Shown piece by piece: positions 14,558-23,127 of a DNA stretch of 43,296 nucleotides; the first letter of the stretch is position 1; every line of letters begins with the position of its first letter. Location of the stretch: contig NZ_CAMXWS010000018.1 in the NCBI RefSeq assembly GCF_947253065.1, forward strand, positions 1 to 43,296, read 5' to 3'. The DNA is from an uncultured Corynebacterium sp. GTDB taxonomy: Bacteria; Actinomycetota; Actinomycetes; Mycobacteriales; Mycobacteriaceae. The notes below the pieces were generated by a model. That model did no database searches. It had not been told where the DNA came from and saw only the letters and a list, made by a program, of their open reading frames with translations. The position numbers and the translations under genes were made by a program.

Positions 14558-15370
14558 CTACTGGCACTCGGGGCACCAGTACAGCTTGCGGCCTTCCAGG
14601 ACCTTCGTCTCGATGGGCGCGCCACAGATGTAGCAAGGATCAGCGGCACGGCGGTAGACGTACACTTCGCCGCCGTGGTCGTCCTTGCGGGGTGGGCGCC
14701 CCATCGCCTCCGGGGTGTGCTCGGGGCGGACGGTGTCGATCCGGCCATGGTCGACGCCATAAGCCATCAATTCCGCGAGATCAGTCCAGATCGCATCAAA
14801 TTGGGCGCGGTCTAGCTGGTTTCCCGGCAGCGCAGGGTCGATTCCCTGCCGGAACAGCACTTCCGCGCGATAGATATTGCCAACTCCGGCGAAGAGCTTT
14901 TGGTCCATCAGCATCGAACCGATGGTGCGCTTTGAGCGGTGTACGCGCTCAAACAGGGCCTCAGGCGGGTCGAGCTCCACGATCGGATCGAAGCCAGACT
15001 TATCGACGATCGCAGCCGCCTCCCCCGGCGACATCAATTCGCACCGCTGCGGGCCACGCAGGTTGGCGGCTATTTCACCATTAGAAATGTGGAGGCGCAT
15101 CTGCCCCCATTCGTCGGCGGCAGGCTCAAAACGCAAAGAGCCGATCAGGCCAAGGTGAATGTAGACGGTGTGCTCGGGTTCTCCTTGTTCAGTGCCGAAG
15201 GAGATGAACAGGTGCTTGCCGTGAGCGGTGGCTTCGGTGAGCCACGTGCCGTCGATAAGCGCTGCTTCTGTAGCGAAGCGTCCCTGCGGGCTGGTCACCT
15301 CCACCGGACCCGAGCGGAAATCGGTGTTGAGATCGCGGGCGAGACGGTGGAGAACGTGACCTTCAGGCAT
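14558..15370 (-). CDS. nei: Fpg/Nei-family DNA glycosylase-AP lyase (Nei2-like)
   Basis: A 270-residue base-excision repair enzyme that removes oxidised bases and cleaves the strand. It starts MPEGH, so after removal of Met the catalytic P2 and E3 are in place. The central helix-two-turn-helix has LMDQKLFAGVGNIYRAEVLFRQG (about 160-182), and a zinc finger lies at the extreme C-terminus with C246, C249, C266 and C269. The MPEGH start and short form resemble actinobacterial Nei2 more than MutM, which starts MPELPE. It is 24 bases from the RraA-like gene on the same strand, so the two may share a transcript. Confidence 0.85.
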   Translation of the reverse strand: MPEGHVLHRLARDLNTDFRSGPVEVTSPQGRFATEAALIDGTWLTEATAHGKHLFISFGTEQGEPEHTVYIHLGLIGSLRFEPAADEWGQMRLHISNGEIAANLRGPQRCELMSPGEAAAIVDKSGFDPIVELDPPEALFERVHRSKRTIGSMLMDQKLFAGVGNIYRAEVLFRQGIDPALPGNQLDRAQFDAIWTDLAELMAYGVDHGRIDTVRPEHTPEAMGRPPRKDDHGGEVYVYRRAADPCYICGAPIETKVLEGRKLYWCPECQ

Positions 15371-15393
15371 TCCTCCAGGTTACAGGGGAGGTT

Positions 15394-15891
15394 CTACTTC
15401 GGTTCGACCGGGGACTGCGAGACGACGACGCCATCCGAATCGGCGTAGACGTACTCGCCCGGCACGAAGTCGATGCCGCCGAGACGCAACACGATATTTT
15501 CCTGCCCCACACCGTCCTTCGCGGACTTGCGCGGATTAGAACCGAGCGCCTTGCAGCCGAATTCCATCTTGGCCACCTCAGCGGAATCACGGATCGGGCC
15601 GTTGATGATCACGCCGGCCCAACCGTTCTTCACGCCGGCCTCCGCGATCATGTCACCCATGAGTGCGGTGTGCATGCTGGCGTGGCCGTCAACGACGAGC
15701 ACCTTGCCCTCACCCGGAGAGTTCAGCGTCTTCTTCACCAGGCCATTGTCCTGGAAGCAGGAAATGGTGTGGATCTCACCGCAGAAATCGATCTTGCCAC
15801 CAAAATTGCGGAACTGGATGTCGCAGCTGCGAACCGCGGTGTCGTGAATATCAGCGATGTCAGCGGTGGGAATGAACTGGATGTCGGCCAT
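15394..15891 (-). CDS. RraA-like protein (ribonuclease E regulator / HMG aldolase family)
   Basis: A 165-residue protein of the RraA family. Landmarks are a GHASMHTALMGDMIAEAGVKNGWAGVIINGPIRDS region at about 69-103, in which GD-M-AE and the GxIRD motif correspond to substrate and metal positions in 4-hydroxy-4-methyl-2-oxoglutarate aldolases. KALGSNPRKS and GEYVYADSDGVVV follow. Family members are either RNase E inhibitors or class II aldolases/oxaloacetate decarboxylases that form trimers; sequence alone does not decide. The start ATG 15891 has GGAATTC upstream on the minus strand. It lies downstream of aceA but is separated by a strong terminator. Confidence 0.8.
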   Translation of the reverse strand: MADIQFIPTADIADIHDTAVRSCDIQFRNFGGKIDFCGEIHTISCFQDNGLVKKTLNSPGEGKVLVVDGHASMHTALMGDMIAEAGVKNGWAGVIINGPIRDSAEVAKMEFGCKALGSNPRKSAKDGVGQENIVLRLGGIDFVPGEYVYADSDGVVVSQSPVEPK

Positions 15892-15958
15892 GAAGAATTC
15901 CTTTCTGTTTGGGTCCCGAGTCTACGCCGAGACCATGCGTTGTAGTGCGAAAATGAGA

Positions 15959-15990
15959 AAGGGACCTGCATTGTGACGTGCAGGTCCCTT
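15959..15990 (-). terminator. Intrinsic terminator after aceA
   Basis: AAGGGACCTGCA (15959-15970) and TGCAGGTCCCTT (15979-15990) form a perfect 12-bp stem with an 8-base loop. On the minus strand it is followed by a T-rich stretch (TTTCTCATTTTC), as expected for the end of the aceA transcript. Confidence 0.85.
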
Positions 15991-16029
15991 GATACTCAAC
16001 CGGGGACTATCCGGTCATGGCAGTTCTAA

Positions 16030-17322
16030 TTAGAACTGGCCCTCCTCGGTGGAGCCCTTCAGAGCGGTGGTGGAGGAGTTCGGGTCGACGGTGGTTGCGA
16101 CGCGGTCGAAGTAGCCTGCGCCGACCTCGCGCTGGTGCTTCACAGCGGTGAAGCCGCGCTCGGAAGCAGCCTTGAACTCGCGGTTCTGCAGGTCGACGAA
16201 CGCCGGCATGCCCTCGCGAGCGTAGCCGTAAGCCAGGTCGAACATGGAGTAGTTGAGGGCGTGGAAGCCAGCCAGGGTGATGAACTGGAAGACGAAGCCC
16301 ATCTTGCCCAGCTCCTTCTGGAACTTGGCGATCTCTTCCTGGTCGAGGTGGGAGGACCAGTTGAAGGACGGGGAGCAGTTGTAAGCCAGGAGCTGATCCG
16401 GGAACTCTTCGCGGACGCCCTCAGCGAACTTCTTAGCCAGCTCGAGGTCCGGAGTACCGGTCTCCATCCAGATCAGGTCAGCGTACGGAGCGTAGGACTT
16501 CGCACGGTCGATGCACGGCTCAACGCCGTTCTTGACGTAGTAGTAGCCCTCAGCGGAACGCTCACCGGTCAGGAACTTAGCGTCGCGCTCATCGACGTCG
16601 GAGGTCAGCAGGGTTGCAGCCTCAGCGTCGGTACGGCCGATGACCACGGTCGGGACGTTGAGGACGTCAGCTGCCAGACGAGCAGAAGACAGGGTGCGGA
16701 TGTGCTGCTGGGTCGGGATGAGGACCTTGCCACCCAGGTGGCCACACTTCTTCTCGGAAGCGAGCTGATCCTCCCAGTGGGTACCAGCGGCACCAGCCTG
16801 GATCATTGCGCGCTGCAGCTCGTAGACGTTGAGGGCGCCACCGAAGCCAGCCTCACCGTCAGCGACGATCGGGACGAGCCAGTTGTCTACGGAGGTATCG
16901 CCCTCGACGCGTGCGATCTGGTCTGCACGGCTCAGAGCGTTGTTGATGCGACGGACAACGTTCGGTACGGAGTTAGCCGGGTACAGGGACTGGTCCGGGT
17001 AGGTGTTGCCGGAGAGGTTAGCGTCACCAGCGACCTGCCAACCGGAAAGGTAAACAGCCTGCAGGCCAGCGCGGACCTGCTGCACAGCCTGGTTACCGGT
17101 CAGGGCGCCCAGTGCGTGGATGTAGGAACCGTCGCCCTTGGTGATGCCGTCCCAGAGGATCTCAGCGCCACGACGTGCGAGGGTCTGCTCCTCGACGACG
17201 TTGCCCTGCAGCTCTGCGACCTGCTCTGCGGTGTAATCGCGGGTTACGCCCTTCCAGCGGGGGTTCTCGTCCCAGTCCTTCTGGATTTCCTGAGCAGTAC
17301 GAGCCTGTCCAGTGGTGGTCAT
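16030..17322 (-). CDS. aceA: Isocitrate lyase
   Basis: A 430-residue enzyme that splits isocitrate into glyoxylate and succinate, the first step of the glyoxylate shunt needed for growth on acetate or fatty acids. The catalytic KKCGH motif is at about residues 191-195, followed by LIPTQQHIRTL. PIVADGEAGFGG near 150 and the YNCSPSFNW segment near 313 are family landmarks. The length matches corynebacterial AceA. It is divergent from malate synthase across a 477-base regulatory gap. GAAAGGGG upstream of ATG 17322 is the ribosome site. The gene has the strong codon bias of highly expressed genes. Confidence 0.97.
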   Translation of the reverse strand: MTTTGQARTAQEIQKDWDENPRWKGVTRDYTAEQVAELQGNVVEEQTLARRGAEILWDGITKGDGSYIHALGALTGNQAVQQVRAGLQAVYLSGWQVAGDANLSGNTYPDQSLYPANSVPNVVRRINNALSRADQIARVEGDTSVDNWLVPIVADGEAGFGGALNVYELQRAMIQAGAAGTHWEDQLASEKKCGHLGGKVLIPTQQHIRTLSSARLAADVLNVPTVVIGRTDAEAATLLTSDVDERDAKFLTGERSAEGYYYVKNGVEPCIDRAKSYAPYADLIWMETGTPDLELAKKFAEGVREEFPDQLLAYNCSPSFNWSSHLDQEEIAKFQKELGKMGFVFQFITLAGFHALNYSMFDLAYGYAREGMPAFVDLQNREFKAASERGFTAVKHQREVGAGYFDRVATTVDPNSSTTALKGSTEEGQF

Positions 17323-17670
17323 AGTGCTTGTCCCCTTTCAGTGGGTGTGTGATAGAAGCCTCTCACAACAAAAAGTGAAGTGAGCCACGCTCTTCGCGTT
17401 GTGCTTAGTATCCCCAAGTCGCACATAAAACGTCAACAGACTTCGAAACTCGATTTTTATGAGGGGGTGAGTTGACTAAGCATTGTGAGCCTTCCAAGCG
17501 GACCAAATCCCCCCGAGGAATTGCCACTAGCTGGAGAAAAACTCCCTTAATCCTGCGGGAATTATAAGTTCTGCACATTGGCCGCGGCAGGCAGGACCAA
17601 ACATTCGCGCCGAGAAGAAGCCACAATTTCGGGGGTAGATATCGACGCCGTGTGACGAAAGTTATCCGCT

Positions 17671-17686
17671 CGTGACAGTAATCACT
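17671..17686. promoter_or_regulatory. GlxR-like site upstream of glcB
   Basis: CGTGACAGTAATCACT retains the core GTGA-N6-TCAC of the GlxR consensus; the outer bases differ and the centre is GT rather than TA. GlxR regulation of glyoxylate genes is known in C. glutamicum, which supports the call. Confidence 0.55.
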
Positions 17687-17734
17687 TAGTCTTGCGAGCA
17701 ACGTCCACCTAACACCAGAGCACTGATGTGGTGT

Positions 17735-17752
17735 GGTGCGCGCTCGCGCACC
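17735..17752. promoter_or_regulatory. Inverted repeat overlapping the glcB promoter
   Basis: GGTGCGCG-CT-CGCGCACC has perfect 8-bp arms and ends two bases before the possible -10 element TAGACT. It may be an operator or, if transcribed, a hairpin at the start of the message. Confidence 0.4.
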
Positions 17753-17799
17753 TTTAGACTGGAGTCACAACTACCGACTGGCTGAAAGGATCTCATTCG

Positions 17800-20004
17800 A
17801 TGACTACGCCGCAATTCGAGGACCGCACCGAACGCGTTGAAGCTGCCGGCTTGCAGGTTGCACGCCCGCTTTATGACTTTGTGACGGAGCAGCTTCTCCC
17901 GGAGATCAACATTGATGCCGACAAGTTCTGGGCGGATGTGGCGAAGTACTTCGCTGACCTGACGCCGAAGAACAAGGCACTGCTCGCACGCCGCGATGAG
18001 CTGCAGGCCACGATGGACCAGTACTACCGCGAGAACCCGGGCCAGCCGGACCCGACCGCGCACGAGGAGTACCTGCGCTCGATCGGCTACCTGGTGGACC
18101 AGCCGCTTGATGGTGCGATCCGCACCGAGAATATCGACGAGGAATTCGCCGATGTCGCCGGCCCGCAGCTGGTCGTGCCCATCACCAACGCCCGCTTCGC
18201 CATCAACGCGGCGAATGCACGCTACGGCTCGCTGTACGACGCGCTGTACGGCACCGATGCGATCCCGACTGACGGTGGCGCTGAGCCGGGTGAGGGCTAC
18301 AACCCGGTCCGCGGTGAGCGCGTGATCGAGTGGGCACGCAACTTCCTCGATGAGGCAGTGCCGCTGGAGGGCGCATCGCACGCCGATGTTGATTCCTACG
18401 AGGTCGCAGAGGACGGCGCACTGAAGATCACCGCTGGTGGCAACGAGGTTTCACTGAAGAACCCGGAGGCTTACCTCGGCTACCAGGGCGAGAAGAACGA
18501 CCCGTCCGGCATTGTTCTGCGCAATAACAACCTGCACCTGATCATTCAGATCAACCGTGAGCACCCGGTGGGCAAGACCGACCGCGCTGGTGTTGCTGAC
18601 GTTCTGCTCGAGTCCGCTGTGACCGCGATTATGGACTTTGAGGACTCCGTTGCAATTGTTGACGGCACGGACAAGGCTGCCGCGTACGCCACCTGGTTCG
18701 GCCTCAACAAGGGCGATATCTCCGAGACCGTGACCAAGGGCGGCAAGACCTTCGAGCGCACCCAGGCAGACGACATCACGTTCACCACGAAGGATGGCGC
18801 TGAAGAATCGCTGCACGGCCGTGTGACGATGCTGTGCCGCAACGTTGGCCACCTGATGACCAACCCGGCGATCCTCGTCGACGGCGAGGAGGTTCCGGAG
18901 GGTCTGCTCGACGGCATCATCACTGTCGCAGCAGCGATCCCGGGTCTGCGCGAGGACAATGCTCGTCGCAACACCCGCGTTGGCTCTGTCTACGTGGTGA
19001 AGCCGAAGCAGCACGGCCCGGAGGAAGTCGCATTCACCAACGAGATCTTCGACCGTGTCGAGGAGATCCTCGGCCTGCCGAAGAACACGGTCAAGGTCGG
19101 TGTCATGGACGAGGAGCGTCGCACCTCCGTCAACCTGGATGCTTGCATCATGGAGGCAGCCGAGCGCCTCGTGTTCATCAACACTGGCTTCCTGGACCGT
19201 ACCGGCGATGAGATCCATACCTCCATGCAGGCTGGCCCGATGGTGCGCAAGGCGGACATGCAGACCGCGCCGTGGAAGCAGGCATACGAGGACCACAACG
19301 TCGATGCTGGTCTTGCACACGACCTGCCGGGTCGCGCACAGATCGGTAAGGGCATGTGGGCAGAGACCGACCACATGGCTGCGATGCTGGAAAAGAAGAT
19401 CGGCCAGCCGCGCGAGGGCGCGAATACCGCTTGGGTCCCCTCCCCGACCGCCGCGACCCTGCACGCCACCCACTACCACCAGGTGGATGTCCACGCAGTG
19501 CAGGATGAGCTGCGCGCTGCTGGCCGCCGCGATTCGCTCAACAACCTGCTCACCGTTCCGGTCAGCACCGCAGGCGACAACTGGTCTGACGAGGAGAAGG
19601 CTGAGGAGCTGGACAACAACTGCCAGTCGATCCTGGGCTACGTGGTCCGCTGGGTCGAGCAGGGCGTTGGCTGCTCGAAGGTGCCGGATATCCACGACGT
19701 TGACTTGATGGAGGACCGCGCTACCCTGCGTATTTCCTCCCAGATCCTGGCTAACTGGATCCTGCACGGCGTGGTCACCGAGGAGCAGGTGCTGGATTCC
19801 CTGCAGCGCATGGCAGTCAAGGTCGACGAGCAGAACGCTGGCGACCCGAACTACCTGCCAATGGCGAAGGATTACGACGCATCCATCGGCTTCCAGGCCG
19901 CAAAGGACCTGATCCTGAAGGGCACCGAGTCTCCGTCGGGCTACACCGAGCCGATCCTGCACGCGAAGCGTCGTGAGTTCAAGGCAGCACACGGCCTCGC
20001 ATAA
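17800..20004 (+). CDS. glcB: Malate synthase G
   Basis: A 734-residue enzyme that condenses glyoxylate with acetyl-CoA to malate, completing the glyoxylate shunt. It is often named aceB in corynebacteria although it is of the G (single-subunit) class. Seen in the sequence: the N-terminal clasp, the DFEDSVAIVDGTDKAAAY region near 280, LCRNVGHLMTNPAI near 347, KPKQHGPEEVAFT near 402, and the catalytic VGVMDEERRTSVN near 430, followed by FLDRTGDEIHTSMQAGPM. GAAAGGA lies just upstream of ATG 17800. A strong terminator follows. Divergent from aceA, with which it is co-regulated. Confidence 0.97.
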   Translation: MTTPQFEDRTERVEAAGLQVARPLYDFVTEQLLPEINIDADKFWADVAKYFADLTPKNKALLARRDELQATMDQYYRENPGQPDPTAHEEYLRSIGYLVDQPLDGAIRTENIDEEFADVAGPQLVVPITNARFAINAANARYGSLYDALYGTDAIPTDGGAEPGEGYNPVRGERVIEWARNFLDEAVPLEGASHADVDSYEVAEDGALKITAGGNEVSLKNPEAYLGYQGEKNDPSGIVLRNNNLHLIIQINREHPVGKTDRAGVADVLLESAVTAIMDFEDSVAIVDGTDKAAAYATWFGLNKGDISETVTKGGKTFERTQADDITFTTKDGAEESLHGRVTMLCRNVGHLMTNPAILVDGEEVPEGLLDGIITVAAAIPGLREDNARRNTRVGSVYVVKPKQHGPEEVAFTNEIFDRVEEILGLPKNTVKVGVMDEERRTSVNLDACIMEAAERLVFINTGFLDRTGDEIHTSMQAGPMVRKADMQTAPWKQAYEDHNVDAGLAHDLPGRAQIGKGMWAETDHMAAMLEKKIGQPREGANTAWVPSPTAATLHATHYHQVDVHAVQDELRAAGRRDSLNNLLTVPVSTAGDNWSDEEKAEELDNNCQSILGYVVRWVEQGVGCSKVPDIHDVDLMEDRATLRISSQILANWILHGVVTEEQVLDSLQRMAVKVDEQNAGDPNYLPMAKDYDASIGFQAAKDLILKGTESPSGYTEPILHAKRREFKAAHGLA

Positions 20005-20031
20005 TCACTGCTAATAGGCGGTGACAAGGAG

Positions 20032-20080
20032 AAAGCGCACTGCGTCCACAATTTGGGCGTGGTGCGCTTTATCTTTGTTT
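20032..20080 (+). terminator. Intrinsic terminator after glcB
   Basis: AAAGCGCAC (20032-20040) pairs with GTGCGCTTT (20062-20070), with further pairing inside, followed by a T-rich tail (ATCTTTGTTT). Its position rules out the longer open frame from 20021 as the start of the next gene. Confidence 0.85.
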
Positions 20081-20131
20081 AGGTGCGCGCGTATTGTCGC
20101 AAGCAATCGATGCGAAGGGCATGGTGGAAAA

Positions 20132-21625
20132 GTGGTGTACCAAATCGGTTTCGACCGCGAGAAGTATGTGGCGATGCAGTCGGAGCACATCTCCAAGCGT
20201 CGAGAAGCAATCGGTGGGAAGCTGTACCTAGAGATGGGCGGCAAGCTTTTCGACGATCACCATGCCTCCCGCGTCCTGCCCGGGTTTACGCCGGACAATA
20301 AGATCGCGATGCTCGAGCGCATCAAAGATGAAGTAGAGATTATCGTGTGCGTCGCGGCGGGCGACCTCGTGCGACAGAAGGTCCGCGCGGATCTGGGCAT
20401 CACGTACGAAGATGAGGTCTTAAGGCTTATCGACGTCTTCCGTGAGCGTGGCTTCCTCGTCGACAATGTGGTGATCACGCAGTACGAAAACGGCACTGAT
20501 CAGGCAGATGCATTCCGGGACAAGCTCGAGCGCTTGGGCGTGACGGTGAGCCAGCACCACGTTATTCCTGGGTACCCGAACGATATTTCGACCATTGTTT
20601 CACCAGAGGGCTTTGGGCGGAATGACTATATTGAGACATCCCGCGATGTCGTGGTGATGACCGCGCCGGGCCCAGGTTCAGGCAAGCTGGCCACCTGTCT
20701 CAGCCAGGTGTACTTGGAAAATCAGCGCGGTATTTCTGCTGGTTATGCGAAGTTTGAGACCTTTCCGATCTGGAACCTGCCTCTCTCCCACCCGGTGAAC
20801 TTGGCATATGAGGCAGCGACGGTGGATCTGGACGATATCAATGTGATCGACCAGTACCACCTGGCTGCATATGGTGAGCAGGTCTCGTCTTATAACCGTG
20901 ATATTGAGGTCTTCCCGCTGCTTAAGGCGCTGCTGCGTGAGGCGACTGGGACGGAGCCGTACCAGTCCCCTACAGATATGGGCGTGAATATGGCCGGCCA
21001 TTGCATCTCTGACGATGATGCGTGCCGCTATGCCGCGAACCAAGAGATCATTCGCCGTTTTTTGGCAGCACAGGTGGATGCGCGCCGAGGCGATGTGGAC
21101 GCGAGCGTGCCGGATCGTGCGGCGAATGTCATGCGTAAAGCTGGCATCACGGTCGCTGACCGCCCTGTTGTCGGACCGGCGCTCGAGGTGGCTGAACGGA
21201 CGGGCAATCCAGGCGCAGCGCTCGAATTGCCGAATGGCGAGATCGTCACGGGCAAGACGTCGGACCTACTGGGCCCGTCGGCAGCTGTCCTGCTCAACGC
21301 GTTGAAGAAACTCGCGGGGATCGATGATGACGTGCACCTCCTCTCCCCTGATTCGATTGAGCCGATCCAGACGTTGAAGACGCGCTATTTGGGTTCGCGC
21401 AATCCGCGCCTGCACACGGATGAAGTTTTGATCGCGCTGTCTGCGTCTGCATCTGCCGATCAGAATGCTCGTCTGGCATTGGAACAGCTCCAGTCGCTGC
21501 GTGGCTGCGATGCGCACATCACGACGATTCTTGGCTCGGTTGATGAGGGCATTTTCCGTTCGCTCGGCGTGCTCGCTACGACGGAGCCGCAGTACTGGCG
21601 TAAGGCGCTCTACCACCGCCGTTAA
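20132..21625 (+). CDS. DUF1846 family protein
   Basis: A 497-residue cytoplasmic protein. The start is GTG 20132 (or the next GTG at 20135), chosen because family members begin directly with KIGFD-EKY, here VYQIGFDREKYVAMQSEHI, and because the longer frame would run through the glcB terminator. Landmarks are GGKLYLEMGGKLFDDHHASRVLPGF, VITQYENGTDQADAFRDKLE and VVMTAPGPGSGKLATCLSQVYLE, a P-loop-like segment. DUF1846 proteins are widespread in Firmicutes and Actinobacteria and form large assemblies in structures, but their reaction is unknown. No operon partner is evident; trhO follows 44 bases later on the same strand. Confidence 0.8.
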   Translation: MVYQIGFDREKYVAMQSEHISKRREAIGGKLYLEMGGKLFDDHHASRVLPGFTPDNKIAMLERIKDEVEIIVCVAAGDLVRQKVRADLGITYEDEVLRLIDVFRERGFLVDNVVITQYENGTDQADAFRDKLERLGVTVSQHHVIPGYPNDISTIVSPEGFGRNDYIETSRDVVVMTAPGPGSGKLATCLSQVYLENQRGISAGYAKFETFPIWNLPLSHPVNLAYEAATVDLDDINVIDQYHLAAYGEQVSSYNRDIEVFPLLKALLREATGTEPYQSPTDMGVNMAGHCISDDDACRYAANQEIIRRFLAAQVDARRGDVDASVPDRAANVMRKAGITVADRPVVGPALEVAERTGNPGAALELPNGEIVTGKTSDLLGPSAAVLLNALKKLAGIDDDVHLLSPDSIEPIQTLKTRYLGSRNPRLHTDEVLIALSASASADQNARLALEQLQSLRGCDAHITTILGSVDEGIFRSLGVLATTEPQYWRKALYHRR

Positions 21626-21669
21626 GCGCGATTTCCGGCCTGGCCAGGAAAGTTTCTAGACTTGGGCTT

Positions 21670-22548
21670 ATGCCAGAGAAAATCCTGCTCTACTACCAGT
21701 TCCGCCCGATCCCGGACCCAGAGGCGATCCGCCTGTGGCAGCGCGATCTGTGCGAAGGGTTAGGGCTGCACGGCCGCATCATCATCTCCCCCGACGGCAT
21801 CAATGGCACGGTCGGCGGCGACATGGAGGCGTGCAAGACATATGTGCGCAAGACCAAGGAATTCTTCCGCGGGATCGAATTCAAATGGTCCGAGGGCGGC
21901 AAGGCAGATTTTCCGAAACTCAGCGTGAAGGTGCGCGATGAGATTGTCACTTTCGGCGTGCCAGAAGAATTGCGTGTCGACGACCGCGGCGTTGTCGGTG
22001 GTGGCAAGCACCTAAAGCCGGAAGAGGTCAATGAACTCGTCGAAAAGCGAGAAGACGTCGTCTTTTTCGATGGCCGTAATGCGTACGAGGCTGAGATCGG
22101 CAAATTCAAGGACGCCGTCGTGCCCGATGTGAACACCACGCATGACTTCATTGCGGAATTGGAATCAGGCAAATATGACTGGATGAAGGACAAGCCGGTG
22201 GTGTCGTATTGCACCGGCGGAATCCGCTGCGAGATCTTGTCCTCGCTGATGATCAACCGTGGGTTTGAGGAGGTCTACCAAATCGACGGTGGGATTGTCC
22301 GCTACGGCGAGAAATTCGGTAACCAGGGCCTGTGGGAAGGCTCGCTCTACGTCTTTGACAAGCGTATGCACACCGAATTCGGGCCGGAAGACGATGAGGA
22401 CTTCGTGCAGGTCGGCCACTGCGTTCACTGTGGTGCAGCCTCAAACCAGCACTACAATTGCGCGAATGAACCGCACTGCCGGCAGCAGTACGTCAGCTGC
22501 GAGGCCTGCCACGAGAAGAACCCGTATTGCGCAACGTGTTCTAGCTAG
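21670..22548 (+). CDS. trhO: Oxygen-dependent tRNA uridine(34) hydroxylase TrhO (YceA)
   Basis: A 292-residue rhodanese-family enzyme that hydroxylates U34 of certain tRNAs using oxygen, the first step toward the carboxymethoxy/methoxy-uridine wobble modification. The N-terminal acylphosphatase-like domain has LHGRIIISPDGINGTVGG (about 34-51). The rhodanese domain has FFDGRNAYEAEIGKF and the active loop CTGGIRC starting at C181. The C-terminus carries a Cys/His cluster (CVHCG, CRQQYVSCEACHEKNPYC) that may bind zinc. The length fits the family. It stops 8 bases from the end of a convergent gene. Confidence 0.92.
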   Translation: MPEKILLYYQFRPIPDPEAIRLWQRDLCEGLGLHGRIIISPDGINGTVGGDMEACKTYVRKTKEFFRGIEFKWSEGGKADFPKLSVKVRDEIVTFGVPEELRVDDRGVVGGGKHLKPEEVNELVEKREDVVFFDGRNAYEAEIGKFKDAVVPDVNTTHDFIAELESGKYDWMKDKPVVSYCTGGIRCEILSSLMINRGFEEVYQIDGGIVRYGEKFGNQGLWEGSLYVFDKRMHTEFGPEDDEDFVQVGHCVHCGAASNQHYNCANEPHCRQQYVSCEACHEKNPYCATCSS

Positions 22549-22556
22549 GTGGGCGC

Positions 22557-23102
22557 TTATTGGGGTGCGCTGTCCTGGGCGAGAATGCCCACGGTGACGA
22601 TCAGCCATGCCATGGTCAGTGGAACGAGCGGCAGCCAGAACACGCCCATCCAAGGCACCCACCGCTGATAACGGTTGAGCTTGCGCACCATAATGATTGC
22701 GCAGCCCAACAATCCGACTACTGGCGGAATAGATGCCACAATCGCCCAGGTGGTGCGCCACGATTCAGTGCACAGCCAGGTTGCTTCACCAGCTTCACAC
22801 AGCGGACCGCCGGACATGCGCGCGATAAGGGCGACGACGAAAGCGACGACCGCAGTGATCGCGATTGTGCTGGCTGCGTAAATGATTGCCTGCCGCGTTG
22901 AAGCACGGTTCTGCTCGTTGACTACTGCGGGATCAGGTTGATCGGCAAGGTCATCAAAAGTTCGCGGCTCCGGTGGCACTTTGTTGTAGTAGTCCGATGC
23001 GCTGTGCAGATCATTCTCCGGGTGCTCCGGGCTATCGCGGCGCAAGCCGCCGCGCGCAGAGGAATTGTTGTGGGACTGCTGGTGCGGCTTATCAGTGGAC
23101 AT
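22557..23102 (-). CDS. Corynebacterial membrane protein, unknown function
   Basis: A 181-residue protein with a polar, charged N-terminus (about 1-70) and three hydrophobic segments near 72-96, 116-136 and 150-172. Between the first two lies a short loop with two Cys residues (GGPLCEAGEATWLCTESW), which could form a disulfide outside the membrane. The charged pattern RKLNRYQRW follows the second helix. I do not recognise a named family; the arrangement is typical of conserved small actinobacterial membrane proteins. It is downstream of the universal stress protein on the same strand, 25 bases apart. Confidence 0.65.
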   Translation of the reverse strand: MSTDKPHQQSHNNSSARGGLRRDSPEHPENDLHSASDYYNKVPPEPRTFDDLADQPDPAVVNEQNRASTRQAIIYAASTIAITAVVAFVVALIARMSGGPLCEAGEATWLCTESWRTTWAIVASIPPVVGLLGCAIIMVRKLNRYQRWVPWMGVFWLPLVPLTMAWLIVTVGILAQDSAPQ

Positions 23103-23127
23103 ACCAGCCAGTCTATCCCTGCAAGCT

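Larger units (their letters stand above)
17323..17799. promoter_or_regulatory. aceA-glcB divergent regulatory region
   Basis: This 477-base gap has no convincing gene. In C. glutamicum the equivalent gap binds RamA, RamB and GlxR to control acetate metabolism. Here G-runs that could hold RamA-type sites occur near 17463 and 17631, a GlxR-like site lies at 17671-17686, and an inverted repeat overlaps a possible -10 (TAGACT, 17755-17760) of the glcB promoter. I could not identify a clear RamB site. Confidence 0.6.

Noticed and set aside
16135..17352. 405-codon frame opposite aceA
   Set aside because: Antisense to isocitrate lyase; its Val/Leu/Asp-rich composition is the mirror of biased codons in a highly expressed gene.
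17348..17367. TGTGA and TCACA near the aceA start as a GlxR site
   Set aside because: The half-sites are 10 bases apart instead of 6, so CRP-family binding is not expected.
18451..19992. 513-codon frame opposite glcB
   Set aside because: Antisense to malate synthase, with no recognisable motif and no start signal.
20021..20131. N-terminal extension of the DUF1846 gene
   Set aside because: It would translate through the glcB terminator hairpin (20032-20080), and family members start at the position of GTG 20132.
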